64,000 nucleotides of DNA from Alligator mississippiensis (lineage: Eukaryota; Chordata; Crocodylia; Alligatoridae). The position numbers were made by a program, and so were the translations under genes. Below, piece by piece: positions 11,263 to 21,660 of the stretch. The stretch spans positions 43,445,892-43,509,891 of the forward strand of contig NC_081835.1 in assembly GCF_030867095.1 (NCBI RefSeq), in the 5' to 3' direction. Each line of letters begins with the position of its first letter. The stretch's first letter is position 1. Under the pieces are notes generated by a model, which was not told the DNA's origin, did not search any database, and saw nothing but the letters and a program-made list of their open reading frames with translations.

Positions 11263-11970
11263 TGTGACAGGGGTCCATCCCCAGGCCTGTCTAACATAAA
11301 CCTCTGTCTTTGGGCTACCCACCCACCTATCTTTCCTGTCATGCCTTAATGGAACAATAATTATGGTGTTACTCAAGTGGGAGGCTGCCCATTTACTACC
11401 CCAACACTAGAGGTTGCTATCCACCGCTACAAACCTCCACTACATGGTGGCCCACGCCTCGCGGATAGTATATAAATGTAGACCTGCACCCTAGGGCGCT
11501 GGGTCGGCTCACTCCCTGTCACTGTGCCTCTTGGCACTGGGGTCTTCTCCCTGTCTCTGCACCTCCTGGCGCTGCAGCCCCTGTTGCTGCGGTCTGATCA
11601 CCCCCTGTCGCTGCACCCCATGGCGCTGGGGTCTGATCATCCCCTGGCGCTGCGCCCCCCTGGCGCTGGAGTCTGATCACCCCCTATTTTTGCGCCCCCC
11701 TGGCACTGGGGCTTTGCACAGTAGTGTGCCCCAATGAGGCCTCCTCCTCCCCAAATCACCTCTGCCTGGTCCACCAGATAAAACAATAACATAAATATGA
11801 ACCCCTGGGCTATAACGTAATACAAGTCATACAAGCCATACTCTGGCTCCTTAAAAACCCCAAACTGCTCTTTGCGTATTGAGCACCCCCCCAGCTCTGG
11901 GTACCTTGTAGACTCGGGTCTTAAAGGGGCAGCCCTGCCTCTTTGTAACAGGGCTAGGGTTCCCTGTTAC
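11263..11970 (-). repeat. LTR of the 11.3-15.4 kb element (longer copy)
   Basis: About 700 bp bounded by tgtgacaggg and ccctgttac. The last ~105 bp (11866-11970) recur at 15330-15435 at the other end of the element. A large inner part is also similar, on the opposite strand, to 40810-41100. That LTR-like block is nested in the second gypsy fossil, so the LTR family is present at least twice in the window. Confidence 0.75.
11500..11720. repeat. LTR-resident minisatellite (~38-42 bp unit)
   Basis: Repeated units contain tggcgctgggg, then tctgatcaccccctg and ctgcgcccc, in about five imperfect copies. Complementary units with the same spacing occur in the related LTR at about 40930-41070 (gcgccagagg...gggtgaacag). 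The tandem array therefore belongs to the LTR family and is not a local accident. Confidence 0.75.
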
Positions 11971-12450
11971 CCCCCACCCCTTCTCTTTCATCTGGGGCTT
12001 CAGCTCTTTCTCCGACCCTTCTTCCTCTTCATATTGGCGGGAGAAGAAGTCAGCACTCACGTTCTTGACTCCTGGACAATGTTTCACCACAAACACTAGG
12101 GCTGGAGGCTGAGAGCCCACCGCATTAGTCATGTATTGTCGGTCTTCATGTTCTGCAGCCATCGAAGCATGGTTGTTAGGGTAAACTTTCACCCCAACAG
12201 ATAATATTTAAGTGTTTCTATGGCCCACTTAATAGCCAGACACTCGTTCTCTATCATGGCATAATTCTCTCATACAGGTGCAGTTTTCTTATATATGCTA
12301 TTGGACGTTCCTCCCTTTTTTCCTTCTGGACTAACACCACTCTATTTGATGCATCTATCTGGGCTATAAAAGTATTATTAAATTCTGGTGTGTATAATAG
12401 TGGATGTAAGCATAATGCTTTCTTCACCTTCTGGAACGCTCCTTCCGTTC
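11971..12450 (-). pseudogene. gypsy-type RNase H region (fossil part)
   Basis: Minus-strand translation gives AFQKVKKALCLHPLLYTP, QIDASNR and, near its end, HCPGVKNVSADFFSRQ. These are the gypsy RNase H landmarks between the RT thumb and the typical NVVADALSR end. It belongs to the minus-strand part of the 11.3-15.4 kb fossil. Confidence 0.75.
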
Positions 12451-12454
12451 GAAT

Positions 12455-13260
12455 GGGTGGCAATAGATATAATTGGGCCACTGCCCAGAAGTGGTACTGG
12501 GTACCAATATATCTTAGTCTTACTAGACTATGCCATGAGATGTCCGGAGGCTGTGCCAATGTGAACCGTGTCAGCCCCAAAGGTGGCAGATGAACTGCTA
12601 AAAATATTTGCCAGAGTGGGACTCCCTAAAAAGCTGTTGATAGATCAAGGGACGAATTTTACATCCTGAGTTTTTGAGTGGGTGAGCAAGACGTTGGGAA
12701 TTAGATACCTAAAGACTGCCATTTACCATCCACAAACTGATGGGCTAATGGAGCGATTTAACAGAACATTGAAACAGATGCTGAAAAAGTTTGTGGTAGA
12801 GAGCCCACAGAAATGGGATCGCATGTTGCCGCCTTTGTTATTTGCGGTACAAGAAGCTCCCCAAGCCTCGACAGGGTTTTTGCCCTTCGAACTGCTGTAT
12901 GGACATCAGCCACAGGGAATACTAGACTTGATTAAAGAAGGCTGGGAAGAACAGCAAAGTAAAGATAAGAATCTGATCCGGTATGTGGTACAGTTAAGGG
13001 AATGCCTAGAGGGGTGAGGAGGGAAGCTTTAGGAAGTATGAGCGAAGCCCAAAAGAGACAAGTAACACATTATAATAGAAGAGCTCATGACAGGAAATTC
13101 AAAGCAGGGGACAGAGTGTTGGTTTTGGCTAGGAGAGTAAACTACTTGCGCAATGGCAGGGACCTTACAAAGTTATACGTCAAGTGGGACCTGTAGACTA
13201 TGAGATACACAAACCAGATAAGAAGAAGAAAAAATTTACCATGTCAACATGTTGAAGATG
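12455..13260 (+). pseudogene. gypsy-type integrase core and C-terminal region (fossil part)
   Basis: The plus strand encodes YHPQTDGLMERFNRTLKQML, the hallmark end of the integrase catalytic core, then PFELLYGHQPQGILDLI. A C-terminal stretch FKAGDRVLVLARRV follows. It is followed on the same strand by reverse transcriptase, the reverse of the usual Ty3/gypsy order. It is a fossil and not functional. Confidence 0.8.
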
Positions 13261-13380
13261 TGGCAAAAACAAGACTGTTTATATGTGGCCATTCATATGT
13301 GGTTCATATGTGGCCGATGAGCCAGAACTGGGACCCTCACTGAGGGAAGTGGGCAAGAAGGGTAATGTAAAGCTGTCACC

Positions 13381-14270
13381 ATGACTGTCAGCAGAATGGA
13401 AACAACAGGCTGCCAAGCTGGTAAAGGAATACAGGGACATGTTCCGGGAGATGCCCAGGGTAGCCCTCTGGGTCAAGTGATCCGTGAAAACTGGAGGTGG
13501 ATTTCACAAAAGCTACAGAGCCAGATAAAAGAAGAAATCGAGATGATGTTGGAGCAGGGCATAATACAGGAATCCCACAGCGCCTGGCGAAGCCCCATTG
13601 TCACAGTACCGAAGCCAGATGGAAAGATTTGCCTTCGTATTGACTTTCAGAAGGTAAATGTGGTGGCAAAATTTGATGCCTATCCGATGCCCAGGGTTGA
13701 TGAGATGGTGGAGAATATAGGGCAAGTTAGTTATATCTTCACATTGGACTTAACAAAGGGCTATTGGCAGGTCCCCCTAGCCCCAGAAGATCAAGAGAAG
13801 GCAGCCTTCGTAACTCCATGGGGTCTGTGTCAGTTCCGGCATATGCCATTTGGACTTCACGGAGCCGCTGCAACATTTCAGCGCTTAATGGACAAAATAT
13901 TAGCTCCCTATGGGAGATATGCAGTGGCCTATATTGACAATATTGTCATGTGTACATCAGACTGGGCTGGACATCTGATGGCATTGTGGGCAGTGCTGCA
14001 AGATCTACAGAAAGCCAGCCTAACAGCCAATCCAAAAAAATGTACAATTGTGAAAGAGAAAATGAGATACCTCGGATTCCAAGTAGGCAGTGGAAAAGTG
14101 AAGCTGTTGATGGACAAAGTGGAGGCACTATGAAAGAACCAAGGACCCCAAACAAAGAAACAGGTGAGGGCCTTCTTAGGCCTCGCAAATTACTATAGGA
14201 AGTTTGTACCTCACTTTGTGGAGCTAACAGTGCCATTGACAGAATTAATAAAGGCAGGAGCCCCGGGGAG
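13381..14270 (+). pseudogene. gypsy-type reverse transcriptase (fossil part)
   Basis: Plus-strand translation shows the RT blocks in order: EIEMMLEQGIIQESHSAWRS, VTVPKPDG, RIDFQKVN, FTLDLTKGYWQVPLAPEDQE, then FVTPWGLCQFRHMPFGLHGA, AYIDNIV and LGLANYYRKFVPHF near the end. It lies directly downstream of integrase sequence, which is the Gmr1-like order. It is a fossil and not functional. Confidence 0.85.
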
Positions 14271-14274
14271 ATTT

Positions 14275-14571
14275 TGGTGGATGATTAGGGGTCACTCTCT
14301 GGCACATGGGGCATGAAGCACAGTAATTCACTACTTCACGTAGTAATCCTGGCCAAAAAATTCTTTCCCAAATGCAGGCTTCTGTTTTGTCCCTCCCCAG
14401 ATGTCTGCCCATAGGAAGTTCATGGGCAACCTTCAATAGGGCCCTCCTGTAGTGCAGGGGTATCAGTAGCTGTACTATCTCCTCTCCCTTGGTTTTCCCC
14501 TGCTCAACTCTATAGAGGAGATCATTCCTCACCTCAAATTTCAGGGTTGTCCTCATCAGCTCTAGTTGCAA
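14275..14571 (-). pseudogene. gypsy-type integrase zinc-binding region (fossil part)
   Basis: Minus-strand translation gives LYRVEQGKTKGEE, HELPMGRHLGRDKT and then ASCPMCQRV, the HHCC zinc-binding module that precedes the integrase core in Ty3/gypsy elements. It is part of the 11.3-15.4 kb fossil. Confidence 0.75.
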
Positions 14572-14889
14572 TATTTCACCATTGCGTTGAGCCAGATGTT
14601 CCTGAAAGGCATATCAGAAATCTTCCTCCCGACTCTGCTCCAACCGAAAATGGCCTTCATCGCATATTTGGGCGGTGTCCACCTCCTGCTTTTCCTCTTC
14701 CTTGTGCGGCAGAGGGTCTCTCTCACTGATGAATCCTTCAACCATGGGTGTTGGGCTGGGGTTATGAGGCACCCTTACCCGCCTTTCACCAGGGTGGTAT
14801 CTGGCCTGGCATTTCCTGGGGACTCCCATGCAACCAGGAGCCCCACCAGACCACCCACTCCAGGCAGGGTGCAGTTTTAGGTCATGCCC

Positions 14890-15320
14890 AGGACCAAAAT
14901 CTTCCAAACTGTCTCTCTGTCTGGTTCCTCTCCCCTATGGGAGGGCTTTCTCATCTCTTCTGCTCCCTGTGGGTTAGGCCTCCCCACTTCTTTGTTCTGT
15001 CTTTCCCAAGCTATCACTGTCAATAACTCTGACCAAGCATAACCTATCATTAGCAGATAGGGTGACTGCTCCCTTACCCCTACTAGCATCTGGCAGGTTT
15101 TATCACCCACCCGCAGAGTGACCCACACTCTGCCATACTGTACTCTCCCCGCACCAACATCGACTGGATCTCTGATCTATTACTTCTCTGTCTTTTCTCA
15201 GCAACATGTATCTCTGCACTACCATCTGGGATAAGCCTGTGTCTAACATAGATAGCCTGAACCCACTGTCCTTCTATTCTCGTGTCTGCCATGATTGGAG
15301 GTTGGTATGATTGGAGGTTT
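14890..15320 (-). pseudogene. gypsy-type protease region (fossil part)
   Basis: Minus-strand fragments contain MADTRIEGQWVQAI, VWVTLRVGDKTCQMLVGV-like sequence and YLLMIGYAWSELL. The last is typical of the protease C-terminus (LIGxDWP-like) in vertebrate gypsy elements. The assignment rests mainly on this and on position upstream of the integrase zinc region. Confidence 0.6.
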
Positions 15321-16054
15321 CCTAGCAAACTGCTCCTCGCGTATTGAGCAGCCCCCAGCTCTGGGTATCTTGTAGTCTCAGGTCTTAAAGGGGTAGTCAT
15401 GTCTCTTAGTAACAGGGCTAGGGTTCCCTGTTACATGGTCACTGTTCTGTCTGCCTGTCACAGTGAAATTGGAGACACACACATACACCTCTCAGCATTA
15501 GCTAGCATACCACATGCCTGTAGTCCGTGGGGGCTGGGGGATTCCTGCTTGAGCAGCCAGCAGTGAGGGAGGGTAGGGAAGGGGGAAGCCAAGCAGACCC
15601 TGCTGTACCTGCAGTCTCCGCCAGAGCTCCAGTGAGGGAGCAGAGGAGAGGGGCCAGCTCTGTTGTGGAGCAGCGAGCCCAGCCCAGAGAGCATGCCGGG
15701 ATGCTTAAACCAGCAAGGGATCTGGGATAGATGTTGCATAAACTGGTTTGACCTAAATCAGTAAAGTCTGATACTATATTCAAGCAGGTTTATCTCAAAC
15801 CAGTTTCAGACATTTTCAAACTGGTTTATGTGCACTGAATATCTGTTCTTTAAACACGTTTCTGATCACTTAAACTGGTTTATGTGTAATGTCTGTCCCT
15901 AGCCACAGTCAGACCTCATGAACAGCCTGTAACATTGTGTAATTAGCACACTACAGGCTCCTGCTGCAGACAGCCCTGTTGCACTGACACGCCTGGAGGT
16001 GATCTTTAGTGATGCTTTCATGTTAAAAATTTCTATTGACAGTAGATAGTGGGG

Positions 16055-16480
16055 GCAGGAGGGTCTGCTGGTTAAGATACTCAACTAGGAATCAGTACCC
16101 AGGATTCAATTCCTGATACAGGCTCCCTCATGACTGACGTGTGCCCCCAGAGGCTGGGGGGCACAGCGACCACCCTCAGGCAGCGGCGGCAGTGGTGTGG
16201 CGGCGGCAAGCAGGGAGCTCCCGCAGGCGGTTGCACCAGTGTCAGTGGGGGGGGTGGGGAGGCGAGCACTGACCAGTGGTTGATGACCGCCCGCAGGTGC
16301 CACTGGGAGCGTCGGCAGCACTTCTCTCATAGGGTGCACCGCTAATCTCAGGGGGTGCACATGCACCTGCGTGCACCCCCTATGCATCACCAATGGGCTC
16401 CCTTTGCAACCTTGATCAAATCACTTGATCTTTCTAGACTTCATTTCCCCACCTGCCAGTGGGGTAATACCCTTTCTTTA
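16055..16480 (+). mobile_element. tRNA-derived MIR-like SINE split by a hAT element
   Basis: The head reads gggtctgctggttaagatac with B box ggattcaattcc (about 16103-16114). The core and tail (aaatcacttgatctttctag, ttcatttccccacctgc) continue after the insertion at 16129-16395. Removing the inserted 267 bp and one copy of ggctccct would leave a continuous SINE layout. Confidence 0.65.
16129..16395. mobile_element. 267 bp GC-rich hAT-type MITE
   Basis: Flanked by a perfect 8 bp duplication ggctccct (16121-16128 and 16396-16403), the hallmark of hAT insertion. The ends are catgactgacg and gcatcaccaatg, weak inverted repeats starting CA and ending TG. The body is very GC-rich with gcggcggc-type runs. 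No coding capacity is present. Confidence 0.75.
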
Positions 16481-16499
16481 TTTACCATATCTGTTTTGG

Positions 16500-18239
16500 T
16501 TCCAGGCTCTGAGGAAGGAATCATCTCTAGATGTGGGCTCAGGGCCTGACTCGCTGAAGCCCTGACTTCAGCCAATGGTGAGAGGTAGGAAGCAGGAGAG
16601 TAGAAAGCAGCTCTCTTCCTTTGGGTCTGCAGAATATTTCTGCTTGATTTAGATGCTTTTAAAGTTTCGTCTTGGCCACTTTTCTGGCCAACAGACCAGA
16701 GGCAAAGGCCAAGGGGAACAGCTGGGAAACATCGGTCTGGTCTGTCCAGCTGCATTTTGCTATTCAGGGTGCAGAGTATGTCAGTGCAGCTTGGTGCATA
16801 TAATGGCAGGGCACTGAACTGACTTGGTGCTGCAGGCGACAGACATGGTTATGATATCAGTCTCTCACATGCAGGGAGTGAGCACTAGAACCATGCACCT
16901 CTGGGCCCTTGAGCTAAAGGAAACCTCTGAGCATTCAGAGGAGGAGGAGAGCTATTATCTCTGGGGGCAGCCCCCAGGGGGCAACATGACTCATCCATAC
17001 AGGGACTGGGGAGGGCTGGGCAGCATACAGCATGGTAAGGGGAATGAAATTAAGCCAGCCACACTCACCCAAGTCAGCTGATGCACTCCAAAGCTGGGAG
17101 TTCACTTGTCAGGCTACTCTGCTTCAAACCTGCTCCCAGTCCTCCCACTCTGGTAGGTCCCAAGTGGGATGAATCCAGAGCAGTCTTGTGGGCAAGCTTC
17201 TGAATCTGGAGCAACGGTGAATTTGAGCGGACAAGGCATAGGGAAGAGCCACTGCTGACCTGGCATAGCCAAGCCCCTGTTTGGATGTTCTTCTTAGGAG
17301 TGGCCAAAGCTACACAGGATATTTTGTGTTGAACAAAGTTCAGAGTTCCCTCTTTTGTTTCAGTGGGAAAGTCTAAAAAGTTCATTTCTGTTTGAGCAGA
17401 TCCCACACTAGTTATTTTTGCCATCAGTTGTCAGACTGCAGCAGCGCTTTGTGTAGCCCTTGTTGTGACTTCCACCAACAGTCCGTCACCCATGGAACAG
17501 GGTACGCAGAAGGGACCCTTCAGAGTCAATGCCAGCTCACAGTCTGACATGCAGAGGCATACCTGCTGGATAGGCAGTGCTGAGCCCTGGCCAAGGCCTT
17601 GGTATGGAGTTCTAGACATATCATTTGGTTCTGAGCTCTGGCCTCAGCTCCTACTGTCTTGGACAAGACTGCAAGCACTTAAGCGTGGAGACTGCTTGTT
17701 CTTGTATGTGCATACCCCAGCTGGGCACCACTTCATGCCAACTTTGCTTGGGGTGCTAAATGCAGTGGAATCAAACGGCAATGGCCTTGCTCACAAACCC
17801 CCCATCTGACTCTCCAATACACTCCATTCCCAAGAAGCTGCATCATTCTGTTTGCTTTTCTCACAGTCACGCATACAACTTCTGCCTTTCTCTGCCTCCA
17901 GCACAGACAACTGAATCTACCCATATGTCCTAGTTCCTACATTTGTAACCATGAAAGCCCCATAAGCCAAGTGTTTCAGCTCTAACTTGCCATGCAGCTT
18001 AGTGCCCTAGGCAGTGGTCCTCACTGCCTACAGCTCTTTTACTACACTACTTGAAGGAAGTGGCAGGCAAAGCCATTGGCTTTAAGAAGGTCTGTGACTG
18101 CTTGCAGATAGAAAAGCTCCCACTGATGGCAACCAACAGCCACTTTCAGCACAACGGTTTTGTAATTTGTAAGTTAATCACCAGGAGGTGATGAGCTCCT
18201 TTGTAAGAATTATTTCATAATAGACTGATTGATTGAGTT
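16500..18239. other. unassigned sequence
   Basis: No repeat termini, exon or RNA gene was recognised in about 1.7 kb. Confidence 0.4.
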
Positions 18240-18420
18240 CATTCATACCTCTAGCAGGCACGCATCCATACACCCATCTGTCCAGGTTCTTCACTTCTGT
18301 GAGCCTTGTTTCCTCATCTGTAAAATGGAAAAGGAGGTATTGACTTCATTTGTAAAGCATCTTGAGATCTACTAAAGATAAATGCTTCATGAGAGCAAAG
18401 TATTGCCATCACTGTTACTC
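18240..18420 (+). mobile_element. MIR-like SINE with L2-type tail
   Basis: Contains tttcctcatctgtaaaatgg followed by gtaaagcatcttgagatc and agataaatgcttcatgagag. This is the classic MIR core and its L2-related 3' segment. Confidence 0.75.
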
Positions 18421-18827
18421 TTCTGACTCATATTAACAGACTGCCTGCCAAGTGTTTAAACCTATAACTAACACAGGAATCCTTCCCTCTTCCTTCCCAT
18501 CCTTCAGGAGAGGATTGAGAGAGTTTATTTTTGCATATGTATGCACAAGCAAGATCAGGTACAATGTGCGTAACAGAGTGAGAACTGATTATATTGTGTG
18601 TGCGTTGGGGACTGTCTGTGTGCACATAAAAGCTTACCTCAGGAAACATAGTTTGCATTTGGCTCTAAACTAAAGAGGTTTGTGCTTACTTTTTTTCTCT
18701 AGTGGCAGCAAGGTCCACAGCCTAGGTCCAACTCCTATGAGCAATCATGCACCTCCCCACACAATTGGCACTTTACTTGTGAAGGTGTAACATAGCTTTG
18801 GGGAGGCTGTAGCTGTGGAGGGAGGGG
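18421..18827. other. unassigned sequence
   Basis: No feature recognised. Confidence 0.4.
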
Positions 18828-19268
18828 CAGAGCCAGTCTTAGGGGTAGGTGACATGGGCGACCCAGTCCACCATTATCAGGGGGGTGCCACACACACACA
18901 CACACACGCATACACACATACACACATGCAGCCTGAGCTCACAGCAGCACTCTCCTCCCACCCCGTGCAGGAGGAGCAGTGCCCAGTCCAACCCATCTCC
19001 AGCCACTGCTCAGAAGTTGGGCCGGGCACATGTGGGCAGGGTTGCACCTGCTCCAGTCTGCTCACCTTGCTCCTGCACAGCAGCAGTAGTGCCTGCCCAC
19101 CCACCTGCCTGGCACTTCATGTCACTCCGCCTCCCTGCTGGACCTGTGCCCCATGCCCCTGCCCGCCTGTCTTACCCTGCAGCAGCACTGCTGAGTTGAG
19201 GGAAGGGTGAAGGGGGGCACCAAAATACAAGTTCACCGAGGGCATCATTTTCCCTAAGGCCAGATCTG
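18828..19268. mobile_element. 441 bp hAT-type MITE carrying a CA repeat
   Basis: The ends cagagccagtcttaggg and ccctaaggccagatctg are inverted copies matching at about 12 of 17 bases. The flanking octamers gggagggg (18820-18827) and gggaggga (19269-19276) match at seven of eight. A CA microsatellite lies inside at 18889-18928. There is no transposase. Confidence 0.7.
18889..18928. repeat. CA microsatellite
   Basis: About nine CA units followed by interrupted cgcatacacacatacacac. It is probably variable in length. Confidence 0.9.
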
Positions 19269-21251
19269 GGGAGGGATGTTTTTCAGATAATGCTGTGGCC
19301 ATGAAGGAATTCATGTATTGAGACCATTGGTGTCATCTCTTGGTTATAGACTTGTAATATCTTTTTTGCCTATTTGGTTGAATTTATGGGTTACTCATGT
19401 GTCACTAAACTGGATTGATAGACTAATCATGTCCATCCAGCCATCCTTCCAAGGAGTCTACAGTGTGTTTCTTTCAGTGTTGAGATCCTGCACAGTGTCC
19501 ATCTGGGCATCCAGCATGTTCTGCAACTATTCTCTGCATGTGTGAGAATATCCTATACTGGCTAGCTGTCCTTAGCCACATGCTTGCTTTTCTTATAATC
19601 TAAATATCTTGGAGAGGCTCTGACCCAGCTGGGGGTGGGGGAGGGCAGGGCAGGGAAAGGAATTCAGATCCCAAAGGGGATGCTACAGTTCAGGGCACAT
19701 GATCTCATGAGCTGGAAGTATCAGCCTTTGTACCCGTTCTGCTTGATCTGCCTCTCCAGAGATAGAAACTGATATGCTTTGCAGCCAAGATTACATGTAG
19801 CCTCTTCCAACACTAAGTTTTTGGGACCCATGGGAAAAGCCTCCAACACCAGCCCCCAGTGGCACTGCCAGGCCTGTGGTCTCTCTACACAAGCCATGGT
19901 CTCCACTGAGGTGACTGGCAGTCCCAGGATGCAGAATACAGCACAGAAACCGATCAGTCATAATCCAGTCATGGTGAAGGAGGATAAAGCATCTATTATG
20001 CTCCACAAGGCAAATGAATTAAAAAGGAAACACAAAAGGAAGCGAGTGAGTTATACCGGGAAGAAGGGTCAGCTCATCACAGAATAATGGAGGCCTCTGT
20101 GTCCTCAGAAAATATCCAGCACAAGCAGCTGTCCCCATTGCCAGTGTGACTCTGAGCTGGAGTGGCTACTACCCAGCTGGTCCTGGATCTCTCAGTTGGG
20201 GCTGCGTACCACTGAGCACAAGTGAAGGCTTATATGATGCAAAGAGTCAGGGGGAGCCAGGGCAGGATCCTCATTTTATCATGCTTGGACCACCCAGCAG
20301 CCTAACATGGGCCCGGGATGCTGGCATTGGCCAATCCTCCTGCTAGGAGGTGAGTAATTTCATGTATTACATAACCACATAGTGTTCACATCTCCTTCCC
20401 AACAGTGCCAAAAGTTTCCACAGACCTTGTTTCTGAGCACTGTGACCACCCACTGCTGCCCCCTTCTCCAAGCAAACTGCAGTCCTTGAGGTCCCTGTAC
20501 AAACCAGGCCTTCTTCTCCTTCTCAGTTTCCCCAGTTGACTCACCTGCCACATCTAGATGTTAAATCAGTAGGCAGGTCCCTAGAGGCTAAGCCTTTGCT
20601 AATAGGGCAAAGCAACTCACACAGCAGAGACTTCTTGTTCTTCTGGTGTGTGGTCTCTTACAGCTTAACAGCCAGCCCACCCCTGCAATGTCCTCTTGGG
20701 TTTGCTTTCATCTTTGCAGGGCTCATTTCTATCAGTCCCACCCCCTTAGCAGGTCCTTCCCAGCACCAGCCTCTTCCTAAATCAGCCCTTAATCCTTCAA
20801 ATAAGCCCTGACTAGTTGCAGCCTGACTTCTAGCCTGCTTGGACCTAGTTGGGTATCTTCACTCTAGCCTTTCCCCAAGGCTACTCACACTGTCTGCTCC
20901 CTTGGTCTAGGCTTCTCTTCCACAAGCTCTGCTGTCCTCTGAAACTTGAGCGATTTTGCCCCCAGCTGCTGGAGGGCAGTGCCTCCCTGTCTGTTTTATC
21001 CCTCTGAAAGGGCCTTTCCCTCTCTTTCTTATAATGGAAACCATAGGGCCCTGTTTCAGCACTTAAGGAGATGGGCAGAGCCTTTCTCTGTATCTCTATA
21101 TGTCTAACCAGTGGTATGGTGGCAGCTCACTTTAGGGCCTCTAGTAGAACTTAATGCAAGGTCACAAATCCTGAACTGATGTCGTGGTGCTGTAAGGTAT
21201 ATGTGTGCTCACAGGACAACTTTCCTGCCTGACTCAGACTATCCAGACAAT
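19269..21251. other. unassigned sequence
   Basis: About 2 kb with no recognised repeat or gene. Short open frames only. Confidence 0.4.
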
Positions 21252-21660
21252 TCTAATATTATAAAAGCCTAGCCTGTCTGTCTGTCTGTCTGTCTGTCCA
21301 GAATGCTTTATTTGCACTCTGATTGGCTGACAGAAACAGCCAACCAGAGCACTCTAAGCGTGGGGGAGTGTGGCTATGATTCCGAAGCCGCTCCGAGGGC
21401 CGGACAGAGGGTGGGGGAGCGTCTCGGCTCCTCCGCCCCTCTCCCTGCAAGAGGCAGAACAGCAGCAGCATGGAGGGTTAGGTGGCAGCACTCCATCCCA
21501 GACCCCTCCCCCCCGCTCCACCCCCTGTCATTCTTGACCGGCAATTGGCTGGTATCACATAAGGAAAGACTTCGCTTCCACACTGTAGGAACTCACCCAA
21601 GCAATTATGCAATCCAGGCTGCGTGGAGCTTCCATCAGAGCTCCTTGGCCATCTGATTGT
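21252..21660 (+). mobile_element. possible Helitron-like 5' end with TGTC repeat
   Basis: A tcta start is followed by tattataaaagcctagcc, then six TGTC units (21275-21298), then a short hairpin (tctgattggctg at 21318-21329, complement at 21337-21348). An AT-rich TATAAAAG start followed by TGTC repeats is seen at some Helitron 5' ends. I see no matching CTRR-hairpin 3' end, so this is tentative. The CpG-rich stretch at 21385-21450 could alternatively be a small promoter-like island. Confidence 0.3.
21275..21298. repeat. TGTC tetranucleotide repeat
   Basis: Six uninterrupted units. Confidence 0.95.

Larger units (their letters stand above)
11263..15435 (-). mobile_element. Gmr1-like Ty3/gypsy LTR element, fossil, inside hAT copy B
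   Basis: Target duplication tggtc occurs at 11258-11262 and 15436-15440. The ends are tgtgacaggg on the left and ccctgttaca on the right, i.e. TG...CA on the minus strand. Parts seen on the minus strand are protease (about 14890-15320), integrase zinc-binding region (about 14275-14571) and RNase H (about 11971-12450). Integrase core with C-terminal region and reverse transcriptase (about 12455-14270) lie on the plus strand, so the element has been rearranged. No gag was recognised. It is thoroughly broken, with more than ten breaks. The two LTR stretches that can be compared differ at about a tenth of positions by eye, suggesting an old insertion. Confidence 0.75.
10673..15908. mobile_element. 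~1.05 kb hAT-like element, copy B, split by an LTR element
   Basis: The left part (about 10673-11257) starts with ggttagggacagatattc. The right part (about 15441-15908) ends with aatgtctgtccctagccac. Both halves follow copy A at 1047-1846 block by block: ctgaattgat near the left end; attcctgctt, gagagcatgc and ataaactggtttgacc in the right half. The 4.17 kb between them is a younger LTR element with its own 5 bp target duplication. Copy B is therefore older than that LTR element. Confidence 0.75.

Noticed and set aside
21360-21460. CpG-rich stretch considered as a gene promoter
   Set aside because: It is only about 100 bp long, next to a simple repeat and a possible transposon end, with no downstream exon recognised.
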